In this document: positions 32,978 through 45,850 of the stretch, piece after piece | How the letters are laid out: each line of letters opens with the position of its first letter | How positions within the stretch are numbered: the first letter of the stretch is position 1 | Assembly: GCA_016271365.2 (NCBI GenBank) | Contig: CM028129.1 | Span: forward strand, 846,132,001 to 846,196,000 | Direction of reading: 5' to 3' | Source: Neoceratodus forsteri | Taxonomy: Eukaryota; Chordata; Ceratodontiformes; Ceratodontidae | DNA length: 64,000 nt | Notes under the pieces: model-generated | What the model was told of the DNA's origin: nothing | Database searches by the model: none | Seen by the model: the letters and a program-made list of their open reading frames with translations, nothing else | Translations under genes and position numbers: made by a program

Positions 32978-34007
32978 TTACCATTGATGTAAATAATGTA
33001 GCTTCTCTTTATCGACTAGTAATTTCTTATATAATTTTCTTTCCGATCTTAGTTTAACCAAGTTATCAGGAGTAGGTAAGTGCTTGTACTTCCTTAATTG
33101 GACACTTAATAAGTGCTTCCTGGTATAACATTCATTGTCAAACCAGCTTTTCTGATTTTTTTTACTATTATTAAATGCCTCACTATAAATACCCTGTTGG
33201 ATCTTACCCAAAATGTCAAGCACCTTTTTATTTTTAACTCCAAAATCTGTACTAGTAATTTGATTGTATGTATCAAACAGTAATTCCAGTTCTGAGCAAG
33301 AGTCTAAATCTGTTATACAAGTCCAAATTAATCTTTTCCTACCACGAACCTCTACATTGGCCTTATTAATTATTAGTGGAGTTAGAGAATTATTACTCAT
33401 TACTTTGATATTAGCAGTCAAATTTACTGGATAATGGTCACTCTCAACCATGTCATCAATTTTAAGCGTCTGCCAGAAATTCAGAGGACCTCTCCATAAT
33501 GCCAAATCTATAATTGATTCTGCAACAGCAGTATGAAATGTAAATTCCAAGTCAGTGTCACCCGAAAGTCTACCATTCAGTGGAAATATACCATTAGATT
33601 TTAGCAGTTCAATTAACCTTTTACCATTATTATTAATAAATGAATCCTTAGAACTCATGGGAAGACTAACGGGCTTCAGGATAAGTAAAGCCTAATATTG
33701 TATCATCAGCTAGCCCATCATAATTACCTATTCTAGAATTAAAATCGCCAATCAATAACAGCTGATCATCTGGAAAATCTCCAGCTATTTGAATAATTTG
33801 ACCCTCTAATTTAAACCAGATTTCTTTATCAAAAAATTTTGAAGTCCTTGGTAGAACATAAATGTTACATAAAATTATTGAAAAACCAACCCCTAATAAT
33901 CTAATTATCTCAAAATACCTATTTAACTCATTCAAAGAACAATATTCAAAGATGTTCATTCTAACATAGATAATCAGACCCCCAGCTCTCCTCCCCAATT
34001 TGGACAT
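32978..34007 (-). pseudogene. LINE ORF2 endonuclease domain
   Basis: The first frame (34,007-33,666) contains GGLIIYVR and LLLIGDFNSRIG, the metal-binding GDFN motif of APE endonucleases. The next (33,658-32,978) contains LNGRLSGDTDLEFTFH, IIDLALW and ESDHYPV, the terminal SDH motif with the catalytic histidine. The two are separated by a stop and small shift at 33,660. The extreme N-terminal catalytic Asn/Glu blocks were not recognised and probably lie in the broken stretch 34,010-34,260. Confidence 0.8.
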
Positions 34008-34259
34008 CTTGCTCCCTGGATACTAAAAAGTTTGAAAACCATCCAGTTTTATCTCATCATCCAGTGAATGCCAGGTTTCTTATAAACAAATCACAGAGAA
34101 ACCAGAAAGATATTCAATAAATTCTTTATTTACAAATTTGGCCCCAAGTCCAGCAATGTTCCATGATAAAATATTCATGTAGTTATACGAGTCGTTTATC
34201 TGCCCGTTTAATGATTTCATAATTAAATCACTGGAGGTAATTATATTTTTTGTGTTTCG

Positions 34260-36763
34260 TCAATCCTCTAGATCCACCAGTAGCCCAAATCTGTTATCAA
34301 GTTTCAGATCAACCCCATCACTTACTCCAGTAATCTTTTGTATTTGTTTATCAGTACTGGTCTGTCTCTGAATTTTAACAGCATGATTATTTTTGATCAA
34401 ATCATATTCATCAAAAATTGTTGAGGATGCAACAAACTTCCTTACTGAAACATAACACATCCACCTGACAATCTTGATGTAGACTGGGATGTCTATAGAC
34501 ATCCAATATTCCATTTCTTCCCAACCTAATCCCTATAATATTGGAAAGAAAATTACACAGTGAGAATTTTAACTTATCTCTTGTTTCTCTAAATATACGT
34601 CTCAGACCAAAAAAATGTGAGTGAGACAGGACTGCATCCTGCATCCCCCATAATCATAGATCCAACACAATCATCCACTAGCTCAAAGTTCAAATTACCA
34701 ATGGATAACCCCTCAACATTTCTCCAGATATAATAAAGAACCCATTTATGATGACTAAAAACCTTAATCACTGTTGGTATATCAGTTGAAGATGTGTCTC
34801 TAAAAACAAAGAGATCCTCATCCTCCACAGACAGACCAACCGTGTCTCTAAAAATAGACAGTACCTGATTCTTTAAGAGTTTCTTCAACCATTGATCTTC
34901 CAAATGAAGGCCCAGTATTCTGATATAGCTCTTACAATTCAGAGATCTACCACTACCGGCATCATAGATGTCATTATTCCCTTTAGAAACTTCCTGACAT
35001 AAATTTGTCCCATTCATTGCTTCAACATCCTGCTTGCCAGTTTTCCCATTTCCCAACACATTAATTTGTATATTGTCAGCTGGTAATTCCTCTCTTGTAT
35101 CAGTTGGTTCATAACATTCAATAATATCTGTGTCAGGTATTTTATATTCATCGGTAGATGACAAATTCCCAAAGGGAACCCTTTTCTTTTTGGTTCTACG
35201 TTTCTTATCTCTTTTATTCTTATTCTTGGTAGGACTATAGATATCTTTTTTGTTTAATTTTTTTACATAATGTACTGTGTTGCTGTTTACATGTTATTTG
35301 TCCTTGTTTCCCTTTACTCTTCCCCTTTTTAACAGCTTCTCTATTATTTGTTTCAACTTGAAGAACCTGATTGTTCCATCTTCACTAATTGACAAGGGGT
35401 CTTGACTATTGAACTTAATTTTGTTTAAGACAGGACTACTCACATTCACAGGGCTATCTGGCTCTTCTGCATAAATCATAGAAACCAAAATAATATCTCT
35501 GGTTGAATGATTGTTGTTAAGAATGCCAGTTAAATTATCCAATTTAGCTCCATTAACTGCTATATTTGTTTTTAAGCTCTCTAATTCTTCTCTCACCATC
35601 ACAAATTGTTCCAATAGTATCAAATTAGCTGCATGTTGATTCTTCAAAATATCTATTATATCCTGACTAAGCGCCGTAGGATAGTACATCATTGAGGTCT
35701 TTAAACACTCTCCATTAGAATTTCCAGGAGTGGCTGAATCAATTATCCTGGGAACATGATTATCCTGGCAAATTAACTTCACATTTGGAGTATCTTTGGG
35801 GTTAAAATCTTCTCTTAGTGACTTTAAACCCAATATTGTATGTTGCAGGTATATCAGTATGTCCCCGAAACTAACATTGGGAACAGTTTTATCTTTCATG
35901 GAGAGATTAATAATGGCAGATGTATCAATAAAGGAACTGTCGGAATTCTGGAAATTGTCATTCATATTCGTTACAAGTCCAGATTGCATCCAATCAGTCT
36001 TGACAGGATCCAATAAAGATTTTTCAGAGTCTCCTTCCATGGGATCATCTAGTACCCCTTGATTTATATTATATAAAGTCTGTGTATCTACCCCCATTTC
36101 ACCTGTTAAGGCTTCGGCATTAACAGAGATCTGAGGATTCATACAGTTATCAACAATATTCATATGATCTAATTTTAGGCTCTCCAGATCCATCAATCCA
36201 TCATTGTGTTTTAACACAAATTACAGAATCAGCAGATGCAGAAGATATCAAACCATTTAATGTTGCAGAGTCTATCAAGTCTAGTTCCTCCCTCTATAAA
36301 TTCCCCAAATAGTCCTTGTTTACCTTATTATCTTTGGGCTTCCTAATTGGTTTAGTCACACAATGAGCCAGAATACTTGTTTGCTTAGTCAGTTTGACAT
36401 TGCTAAACTCCTTAACTGACATAGACCTAGGCCAAGGGCTAGAAACAGTTTGTCCTGGAAGTAATGCTGAAGTTAATGGATTTAATGGATTTAAAAGTTC
36501 TGAAGGTTTATTCACACAAAATTCCATAGTATCATTATTGCTCCCACTGGATTCTCCCCTGTTCTGGTTATATGGGAGTCACTTCTACGTTTATTTGAAC
36601 TAGTCATTTTACCTTTTTTATTTTTATTTTTAATCTTTGAATTCCCCTTTCTCCTACTGTTCTTCCTAGGAATTAAAGAAGGAGAAAAAGGGGTCACCTC
36701 TGGATTTAAAACCCCCAGACATCCTCTCAAATCACCTATTGATTGTGCTCTGGTAACCACCAT
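34260..36763 (-). pseudogene. LINE ORF1-like region, broken
   Basis: Minus-strand frames 36,763-36,512, 36,527-36,294, 36,217-35,294, 35,164-34,589 and 34,644-34,260 follow one another and overlap at shifts, so they are probably one decayed ORF. The N-terminus is strongly basic (RRKGNSKIKNKNKKGK), suiting a nucleic-acid-binding protein. The stretch at 35,294-36,217 is acidic and low in recognisable motifs. The 34,589-35,164 piece has YIRILGLHLEDQWLK and a following VFRDT/KVFSHH pattern that might be RRM-like. No zinc knuckle seen. The function is inferred from position only. Confidence 0.55.
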
Positions 36764-36769
36764 ATTTCA

Positions 36770-38620
36770 CAGATAAAAAAAAAAAGAAATAATCTTAACT
36801 CAAGTCCTTATATAGAACCATTGATTCTTAACTCTCCACGGTAAAATTAAAATTAAAATTCTCTGAAGGTGTCTGTTGTAAGGTTCTTTTAATCACTTCA
36901 CCACTGGCCACTTCACCACTATAACCACTTCAGTAGCAGCAGCAGCAGAGAAATGCTCTAAGCAGAAACCAAACACTCTGAAATAAATCCAGAAAGAAAA
37001 AAAATTAAACTTAATAAATCTAATAAAATCTAAAAATAAAAATATAACACAGAATTCTACAAAGTCTCAAAAATACAAAATCAGCACCTATAACATCATG
37101 TCAGCACCAACGTTCTTACCTTAAAAAACAACAGATCTTATATAAGCATTCATAAACTTAAACTTACTTAGCCATTATTATCCCAACAATTGACCAGCAA
37201 TAATCCAATAATACCAGCACAAAGCAGAATTCGTGTGCAGGAGTCAAAAACCAGGAAAAAGGAAAAACAAAGATCAGCTCTGTCACCTTAGTATACAACC
37301 TTAAACAAGACAGCATTCTGGAAATAACAATGGAAAATAAGGAAGAGTTAAAAAGTTGAACTTAACGCATAGCACTTAACTTAGCATTAACATTATACGA
37401 TTGTTCAAAATAATTAATTCAGACTCAAAGTCAGTTAAAACCAGTTCAAATATAGAATTACCTTCAGCAAATTTCACTTTTCACTTAAAATTGGAAAGTC
37501 GAAGAACTTGGATCTGCAATATAGCCAAACACGATTATGCTGCTTGCCTGAGCTACAACTAAAGCCCAACTGATACCCTTTGCATGACGCAAGCGCTTTA
37601 AATCCCTGGGGGGACATGTGAGGTAGACAACCAACCCACAACTATCTTTCTTGGAATGGCATGAAAAAACAATGTAAACAGTATAAAAAATAAATGTAAA
37701 ACTGCATAAACTGCATAAAATTAATAAAACCATGCAGGTTCATACTATATCACAGAAATCATATACACCCCCATCTACTAACTTATTCTTATTCCAAAAG
37801 GAGTAGATAAGAGACGCTACTATGCAAGTATGCTAGTGCAGGTAGAACATTCAAATTAACCACGAACTCTCAAAGGACTCCAAATTCACTAGGTTTTCCA
37901 CCACTCTTTTTTTTTTAGTCTTCTAAATGTCCTTCACTCACTGTTCGTTCAGTGATTTTCCCAAAATTCAAATCAAACGGATAAGTGAGTCATGTAACGA
38001 GCACTTTTTTTTCCTCCATCTCAGTTTCTTACTCCACACTCAAAGAATCGACACTAACTAGGCACCAACTCCAGCTTCCACTATCAGACTCCGGACAGTT
38101 AAATCCAAAACTGTGCTGCACCACAGGCTTCAGTCTTTAAGGCTTTCTCAAACTTCTCCCAATAATTCACATAGTCACATAGACGTCGTAATGATAACAA
38201 TAGTAGCAATGGTAACCCGAGTAGTACAAACCTAGACGATAAACAGTCCATAGAGTGTAAAATGTTTTCTTTTCCACCTCACACAATTGTCCAGCAGAAC
38301 AGGAGATTTCCTTTAGGTTTAAATGATTTCCTTATTCCACAACCCTCCGCAGGGCGGATCGTCCGCCGCAGTACCAGGGCTCCCTACCCACCTCTGGGAC
38401 TCCTCACTGGTTTGCTGCGAGGGGAGAAGAGCAAAAAGAGAGAAAAACACAGAGACCAGATAGCACAGGACGGACTGGAAAGAACAGAGAGTATTAAAAA
38501 TGATAAGAAGCGGTGGCATATCTTTACTAAAAAAAGTAAACGCTTCTCTCTGTTCCTGCTGACAAGGCTTCTCCACAACCTTCTAGTGTGCAGCCATCTT
38601 GATCCCACACCTACAGCCAA
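36770..38620 (-). promoter_or_regulatory. Long 5' region of the LINE, with a YY1-like site at its start
   Basis: Nearly 1.9 kb precede the first ORF1 frame with no coding motif. At 38,590-38,610 the minus strand reads GATCAAGATGGCTGC. CAAGATGGC is the core bound by YY1 and lies at the 5' end of many LINE promoters. Part of this region may be older flanking DNA, because the 5' boundary is set only by this motif. Confidence 0.4.
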
Positions 38621-41599
38621 AGCTTGTACCCTGAGAGATGTGATTTGTTAATGTTTGAGAAATTACTGCCCTATCTGAAACAGTTTCTGATAATCCTACT
38701 GACCCTGGTCAGAAGCACAAAGAAAGTAAATTTTTAGAGTTTCTGATTCTTGCCTGCCAGATGTAATTTGACAGTTCTGAGACTAGGATATCCTGATACT
38801 GTAGGTAGAGGTTATTCATCATTATACTGGTAAAGCAGAAGCACAGTAGACTGAGATAGTGGCATTAGAGAATACTGCATTACTGGCCTCAGGGACTTGA
38901 TTTTTAATCCCTTTCTGAGTAAAATGACTAATACTTACTTTGACCTGAGAACTGAAAAAAATCAAAATAAAATGGGTAGTCTTAATCTCATTCTTAACAC
39001 ACTACTACATTGTATTGTGTGGCTTCTTTTTTTTCCTTGTTTTGAAAACAGCTACATGCCTAAGATTTTACATGCTGTAGCTTTAGGAAAAAAATCTGAT
39101 TAGTTGTTTATATTCTGGCTTCTTAAACCAGTCAACCACAGAGAGCTGTACATCAGTAACTATTGTGCAAAATTAAACTAGTGTATCAAATAGCTATATT
39201 ACATCAGTTATTTGGAGGCTTTTATTACAAAACTGCCTTGCACTGGTGGAAATGTACTATTTTTGTCCTTCTTCCAACACATCCCCTTGCCCTTACCCCA
39301 ATATGTAGCTCATTTTTACCAGTGTTTGCAGTAACATCAACTGGTATGCATGTGTTTGGGTGTGTTACTGGTATGTATATGCAACAATGTCTAGCCAAGG
39401 TGTTCATTAGCATTGACATGCTCACATTATCTCTTCTTTGTTATCCCATCTCCAATTTGTGGCAGTCCTGCCTGATGTGTAAACATCTGCCATGTCTGTG
39501 TGGTGATGTTTCTGTGTGTTCAAATCATGTCCCTACTAGGTCAGCCCACCTTCATAATGGTTGGATTTCCACTTGTGGCACCAGCGACCCACCTGGGTTG
39601 TGGGAGGGCCAGCCGGGGGGGGAGGATTGAGCATCCTCAGACTGTTCATCCCATGCCTGGCTGTCTCTCTATGAAGCTCTGCCCCTGGGGCCTCAATCAG
39701 CCTCCAGAGCTGGCTCCCTGACCAGGCAGTTGTATTGTGGCCCAATATGAGGGTCAGTGCCACAACCCTGCTCTCTTGGGGGGAAGCCAGGGATGACAGG
39801 GTGAGTGCGAGCATATCTGGAGGTGGAGACAAGGGGGTCCTTGACCAGAGCAGATCCTGATGGCTGGGTATGGACCAAAAAGCATTGTAAATAAAAAAAA
39901 TCATGTCCCTACCATGCAAATATAGATCATGATTCACAAAGGGGTGGGTTTCACACACAAAATGTGCATAACCAGTCCATGCAGCTCCGCATCCATGGAC
40001 AGGTGCACAGTGGCTACCATTCATGATGGCCAGCCACATCGTACCACCTGTCTGCAGACCCTCCACTCAGAGCACTGGCGCGCAGGGGTGGATCAGTGTA
40101 CATGGGCAGGCAGCCAATGGAATGCCCATACCCGGTCTGCTAGTGGATCCCTGGCCCCATGCGGTACAGGGGCTCTGATAGCTGTGCACAGCTACTGTGA
40201 AGGGACACCAGGTGAGTGCCCGGGCAGTCACCTCCAGCCCCCCTTTAGTCCATGAGGCAGGGTGGCTTTGAGAAGAGGCCAGTAATGCTTTACCATGGCC
40301 AGTGGCGGCACCGTGAGGGGGTGCAATGGCTATGCCTGTGTCTCTGGGGAGGCAAAATGGCTATGCCTGAAGATGCAGCCCCGAATTTCATACAGTGCCA
40401 TTGTGAATGGGTGCCACCACAGGGTGCTCCCCTGGGATGCCCCCATCCCAACCTTGGTGCAGTGCACTGCAACCAGCTGGGGATCCCTTGCACGGATGCT
40501 AATGTGCCCATTAGTGAATGCTGCTAGGGGTGAACAGGGCACTGCAGCATGGCATTCAGTCGTGGGAATATCTACACACTGCCTTTATGCGTTGCGTAGG
40601 CATTCGGGAATCGCGGCCATAGTTTGAACCCAATATCCTAGCATTGCACCAGAATAAAAGAAATATCACATTGTTGGTTTAACCACCACATTGGTATTAT
40701 CAGTTAAGAATACCTATCACATGATTGCTTTTACTTCCTACCAAAGCATCTCCTTTACAGTCATACAAGATTTTGCATACCCATGATGCTTTATCTGGGA
40801 ATGAGGCTTCAGAGTGTGGTGTACTGTATGGTTTGGAGAGATGCATAAAAAACAAACTATTTGGATATTTTTTCTCTCCTAGCATCCTTTTATGAATCCA
40901 GTAAACTGATTTCCCTGCAAACAGCCTCTCCTGTACACTCATTCTAAGTGCTCTGAATAAACATTGCTCTGGGGTGATGCCATGGTTCCTGGTTAAGAGT
41001 ATGACTGAAGCACACTAAAGAGTCTGAAGGAGGATGAAATACATGCCTGTACTTTGTCATGCTCAGCCTAAGGTTGATCAGATATTCAAGCTTGTTGAAA
41101 AGTAAATGTCAGTTCTGGTAAAGCCTTGTCAGCCTGACTTGCACAAGGATTTTCATACTCGAGAGTATTACATGTGTGTGATTTGTACAGATGCACAAAA
41201 ACAAATTCTTGTATAACCATAACAAAAGGCTGCATCTGGAAATGAGTTGCTAGCAGCTCAGTATGTCTTCACTGGTGAAACTTTTGAAATGAATCAATCA
41301 ATAACTATCCAGATATATATTTTTTAAAATATGTACAGCAAATATTTTTCTTTCTTTCTTTCTTTCATATTTTTGCACACTCAAATGTTCTTTTGAAGCA
41401 GTCTATGCCTGAGTATATTATACACATAGGAATCAGACAGCAAACTAATAATTACATTAAATTTACACTAACATGGGAAGCATTAGAACAGAAAGAGTGT
41501 AAGCAGCAGAACCATTACAAGGTCCTTCCCCATGTATATCGAAAACACACACACATACAGTATGTACCTGTATGATTTCAAAACAGCTGAATCTCTTTA
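38621..41599. other. Unassigned region
   Basis: 38,620-39,530 is AT-rich without motifs. 39,540-40,620 is GC-rich with open frames in several phases on both strands (up to 176 codons) but no protein signature, which suggests composition rather than coding. 40,640-41,590 is AT-rich with a (TTTC)n run at about 41,347-41,366. No gene supported. Confidence 0.45.
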
Positions 41600-41790
41600 G
41601 CATATTCACTTGTGATATAGGGATACAGCAGGAGTTTGGGGGAAGATCTGCCTTTTCACAGTTGATACAAAGATCTGTGGTATGGCGGACAGCAAGAAAG
41701 GAGTCAGAATATTGAGGGAGTACTTGGACAGACTTGAAAATTGTCCAGGATATGGCAGTTAGAATTTAATCCCAAACCAAAAGAGGGGAG
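41600..41790 (+). pseudogene. CR1 RT fragment, highly decayed
   Basis: The sequence resembles the CR1 segment around the FADD box (GCCTTTTCACAGTTGATACAAAGATCTGTGG corresponds to the FADDTKIC codons) and the following ARLEEW-type block. Catalytic codons are mutated and no frame is open. Confidence 0.7.
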
Positions 41791-41873
41791 ATCCTAATGG
41801 TGGGTACATCCTGAATAATTTTGTTAACTTCTCCAATGAGACTGAGACCCAAAGACTGAAGAATCTCAAATAG

Positions 41874-42882
41874 CAGAGGTGCTGATTCAACCAGTGAACA
41901 ACAGAGAAACTTCAAAAAATATGCAGTATTTTCATCTGGTTCTTTTATTTTCATACTTGTTCACCAAATATTGATGCCCCAATGTTTTGCTGGCCACCTC
42001 TGCCAGTTTTTTCAAGTGGAATGGTCCTATGAATCAAAAATATATATAATTTGTAAATGTATGTATAAAAGATAAACATGTGCACCAGATAACACACAAG
42101 TAATTTATACAATTTGATTTCATCAGATAACTTTCTAAATAGATCCTTGTGTTTCACAGTATTTGAAACATTCACCATAAATCAGTAGTTTATTATCTCT
42201 GTATAACCTTTTAGGTTTCTTCCACTGAGCTCCACACCAAATGTGTGTGCAGTGCAGAATGCCACAGTAGGTGGTGCAAATCTACTGGCATCTATGTCTG
42301 TCTGCTCCTTCTAGCTCACCACAACCATCATATTAACATCAACGCAGTGACATCATTAATGCTCTTGAACACCCAAGGAGTGTCTGGTGGCTTTTGTGTA
42401 CAGTCCTATTGTCTCGAACTGAGTTTCTTGTAATTCAGTGGTTTAAAAGGATGTAGTAGCAATTCAATTCATCACCATTAAAAGATTCCAATTTCTGTTA
42501 AATTTGGGTCAGAACATTTTTTGTCCTGTGCTACCAAAACTCATTGACCCAGGGGGGCAGGAGGTTGGGCTACTCAGATGCTCAAGGTGAATGGTGTTCC
42601 CGCAATGTGAACTCAGGTAAGCCCACAATGGATACAGTGGGCTACAAAGGGCAGAGGGACATAGATGTGTCGCATGGTGCAGCATGTTTATCATTTATAC
42701 ACATATTTACAAATGTAGAGATATTAAGTCATAGGACCATGCCACTTAATTAAGCTGGCAGAGGGGGCCAGCAAAATGTTGGGGCAACAATATTTGGTGT
42801 TCAAGTATGAAAATAAAAGAACCAGATGAAAATATATTTTCTGATGTTTCTGTATTGTTCACTGGTTGGATGAGCACCTCTG
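41874..42882. mobile_element. Non-autonomous terminal-inverted-repeat element, hAT-like ends
   Basis: The ends are CAGAGGTGCTGATTCAACCA on the left and, reversed, CAGAGGTGCTCATCCAACCA on the right. The inverted arms run about 225 bp inward (41,874-42,100 and 42,655-42,882), sharing ATCTGGTTCTTTTATTTTCA, CCTCTGCCAG and GGTCCTATGA blocks. CAG at the tip is typical of hAT elements. No 8-bp target duplication is visible (TCAAATAG versus TTGTTTGA), so the class is uncertain. The interior has no transposase. Confidence 0.7.
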
Positions 42883-42884
42883 TT

Positions 42885-43490
42885 GTTTGAGTGTTAAAAT
42901 TCAATGCCAAAAAAATGCACGGTAATGTACGTCAGTAACAAAAAACAGAACATGCAATACCAGGAGTGTCACAGTGGCAGTAGAGAACACAGCTGAGGTA
43001 TAGACCTGGGGTAATAACAACAGAAAGCCTAACAGTGTCAACACAGAACAACTGAGCAGAGCATAGAGCTAACAGGATGCTCGGGCATATAGCAAGAATG
43101 ATCAGTAGTAGAAGCAGGTAGGTGATCCTTCCCCTGTATAGGTCCCTTGCTCACATCAGTCTGGAGTACTGTGCGAGTTTCTGGAGCCAACACCTGTGGA
43201 AGGACTGTAAGAGGGTAGAGGCAGTGCAGAGGAGGGTGACCAACATAATCCAGGGCCTTTGGGAGAAAACATATGAGGAAAGGTGGCTAGATCTCAACCT
43301 ATATACCCTGGAGACCAGGAGAAAGATTGGGACAGGATAGAAACACACTCTAGAAGTATATCTATGGGATAAACAGGTTAAACTGTAATAAACTGTTCAT
43401 CCTGAGTGCAAACACAAGCATAAGGGGTAATCCACTGAAGCTGGTAGAGGAAAGATAGATACATCTGTGTACATGCAACATTCAAGGTAA
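42885..43490 (+). pseudogene. CR1 ORF2 3' fragment, decayed
   Basis: It begins AAAATTCAATGCCAAAAAAATGCACGG, matching the KKCKVMH region of other CR1 copies. Later it encodes LEYCASFWSQHLWKD and VQRRVTNIIQGLWEKTYEER at 43,122-43,340. There are many stops. It is probably the same copy as the fragment left of the inserted element. Confidence 0.8.
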
Positions 43491-44476
43491 TAACTAATTT
43501 TATAAGGACAAAATTTGACTAAATGTAGAAAGTATCACATCATATCAGTGCTGGAAATCAGGTTTTAAAAAAATATCATGGCAGAGGGCAGTAAGCATTG
43601 CTGGGACTTGATCTACTGTAGAGCTGGCAGATGGGAAAATTTTGATTTTGAAGACTGTCCTAGAAATACTTTTATCACACTGTTATTTCTTGCTAAGGGC
43701 AGTGAATGACCTTTTTTCTGCAAGTTGTTTTTACACAGAGGGCCCAAGCCACAAGTCACCAAATCCCTGCAAAACTGTGTAGATGTACACAGGGAAGAGC
43801 CAGGAGCACAAGGAGTGGCCTCCAAGCATCCCATATCAAACGTACGCCCCCACCGAGGGTAGTCCTGATCTGAGCTGTGCATCCATGTGAGTAATTGGGT
43901 AGGGGTTCCCAATGGTCATGGCTGCATTCCCCCTCATCCAGAGCACATGTTAAACACTGCAGAGGCAACTGCATGGTTATACAGACTACTCCTGGAGAAT
44001 TCTGCCATAACCCTAGATGCTGTCCTGTTTCAGGCTCAAGAGGCCACATCAGCAAATTCCCCCAGCCCTCCAAAAAGACATGGGGTTAGGGGGCATTGCA
44101 CACCCTTTTTTGTTATTTAATTTCATAACAGAAAGGGTATATGACAGGAGGACTGCCATTTCCCACAGTCTCCTTCTCTGTGTGGAGCAGGGATCCACTC
44201 TATGACCAACCCAGGTATCTGATTGGATACCAGATTCCCAGCAACACTCCACCCCTGGAATGCCAATGACCACTGTGGGTACCTCTGCACTCCTGTATGA
44301 GTGTGGCCAGGGACTATGGATTCCACAGTGAGCAGAATCCACTCAGGATGTGGAGTAGAGTGGGCCAGCAATGTCACACATATAGTAGTTCAACCCTGCT
44401 GTGGATTGTACTTTAACAGTATTCAAAGCTCACCTGATTAAGTCATTCTATTCTCTACAAGTACAAAAGGAAGACT
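43491..44476. other. Unassigned region
   Basis: No motif-bearing frame was found. Open frames of about 100 codons occur on both strands without protein features. Confidence 0.4.
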
Positions 44477-45850
44477 AAGGTCGGGATATTCAGACTGCGA
44501 CAGGCTGGGGCACAAGCCTGGGCGCAGCACAACTGGGATGTGCCAGGGCGTGGACCGGGCGATATTCAACGGTGCTGCGCCATGGCTCAGCACCGTTGAA
44601 CATGGCACAGTGGCTGCCCACATTGCACATGGTGCAGTGGCACTGCGCCAGCACAAGTGGCAAGTGAGGAGCAGGGGGATGTGCCAGCGCAAGTGCAGTT
44701 GCGCTAGGTGCTGGAACCGTGATATTCGGTGGTGAGTATAAATGGGCCATTTTAGACAGCAGGCAATGGGGCCATTTTGTATGTCATTATGGCCCCATTT
44801 GCATGCATGTGCACTGATTTCTGGTGACTTGCACCTGGCACCCTGCCAGGCTGCAGCCGTCAGGGACAGACACCCCCTGCACCTCGGTGGCAAAGTGCCC
44901 CAACACTCGATCACGGGCTGTGTAAATGAAAATCTCCCTGGTGGTCCAGTGGACCTGCTCCCCAGCCCGATTGCGGGCTATGTAAAACTATATTCATCCC
45001 TGGTGGTCCAGTGGACCACTCCCAGCCCGATCACGGGCTTATAGAAAATAAATGTCTCCCTGGTGGTCCAGTGGACCAAATAAAGCCTGATCGTGGGTTT
45101 TGTAAAGTAAAAGGTATCCCTGGTGGTCCAGTGGACCCACCACCAAGCCCAATCGCGGGCATTGTAGAAGAAAAACCCTGATGGTCCAGTGGTATCCCCC
45201 TCCCCACCCGCCCACTCAGACCTGCCACCCCACTCCCCCAGTCAGCTGACGGGCGGCAGTTCCCCACCATAGCTGCCCAGCCACCCACCACCTGACAGTG
45301 TAGAGTACGGCTGTATGCCCATTGGTCCACAGCGTGGGCCAATAGGCATGCAGACCGTACTGTACTATGCAGTCCCAATATGTGAATGGAAGGGGGTAGG
45401 GTCCACTGGACCAGCAGGGATATTTTACATTTCCAATGCCCGCGATCGGGCGTTGGTGGGGGCCGACACCCAGCCTGTGTCTCAGGAGTTCGGGTGGCCA
45501 CCCACAGCAGGCGGCTGCCATGTTGCTCCCTGCAATACGGCAGCTCACCTGTGGGTGGCCAGGCCTTGCTCCTGTTTTTTGTAGGTGGATCTTTGCGCCC
45601 TCCTGTGCGGTGCAAGGTGGGTGTGTGCCTGCATATGCGCCGCACATCCTGGGATGAATATTGGGATGTGCTTAATATGCATGGGCAGGCCCCCCACACT
45701 TGCACTGCATACATTACTAGTACACCCCGGCGCATCGGGATTTGCGCAGTGCAAATTCCCCTTTTGAATATCACCCCAGGGCACATCAGTGGGTTGCACA
45801 TGGTGCAACACTGTTGCGCCATGCGCAACCCTTTTGAATATCCCAGCCCC
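44477..45850. mobile_element. Foldback DNA element FB-1, copy B
   Basis: The left end reads AAGGTCGGGATATTCAGACTGCG and the right end, reversed, GGGGCTGGGATATTCAAAAGG, sharing GGGATATTCA with each other and GATATTCAAA with copy A. Inverted blocks near both tips include TGCGCCA and GGTGCAA sequences. The inside holds ~65-70-bp iterations like those of copy A. No target duplication was found. The long open frames inside (up to 273 codons on the minus strand) follow from GC-rich repeats and lack protein motifs. Confidence 0.7.
44920..45200. repeat. ~65-70-bp tandem iterations in FB-1 copy B
   Basis: Five units each carry CCCTGGTGGTCCAGTGGACC followed by an AGCCCGATCGCGGGCTNTGTAAA-type block; the last is partly degenerate (CCCTGATGGTCCAGTGG). 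Both halves of the unit are themselves near-palindromic (GGTCCAGTGGACC; GCCCGATCGCGGGC). Unit order and spacing match copy A, although the bases have diverged. Confidence 0.85.

Larger units (their letters stand above)
23760..38620 (-). mobile_element. Long APE-type LINE of unresolved clade, interrupted by an LTR element
   Basis: On the minus strand the element runs from about 38,620 to 23,760, with 23,976-30,949 foreign. The order is a long 5' region (38,620-36,770), ORF1-like frames (36,763-34,260), endonuclease, RT and a C-terminal region, ending in ATACATACATACATAC at about 23,760-23,777. The 5' end carries CAAGATGGCTGC, typical of LINE 5' ends. RT blocks (NNKAPGPDLIPGEIYK, FKKGNRENLSHYCPISL, FIDFTSAFNTINRELLW) are not CR1, L1 or L2; a jockey/I-group clade such as Vingi is my best guess. 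Boundaries are approximate. Confidence 0.75.

Noticed and set aside
39163..40627. Several frames of 100-176 codons on both strands
   Set aside because: They overlap each other in a GC-rich stretch and none shows a domain, signal peptide or repeat pattern expected of a protein.
44920..45200. Regular direct repeats resembling a CRISPR array
   Set aside because: The spacers are themselves repeats, the unit is ~65-70 bp and degenerate, no cas genes exist and the DNA is vertebrate.
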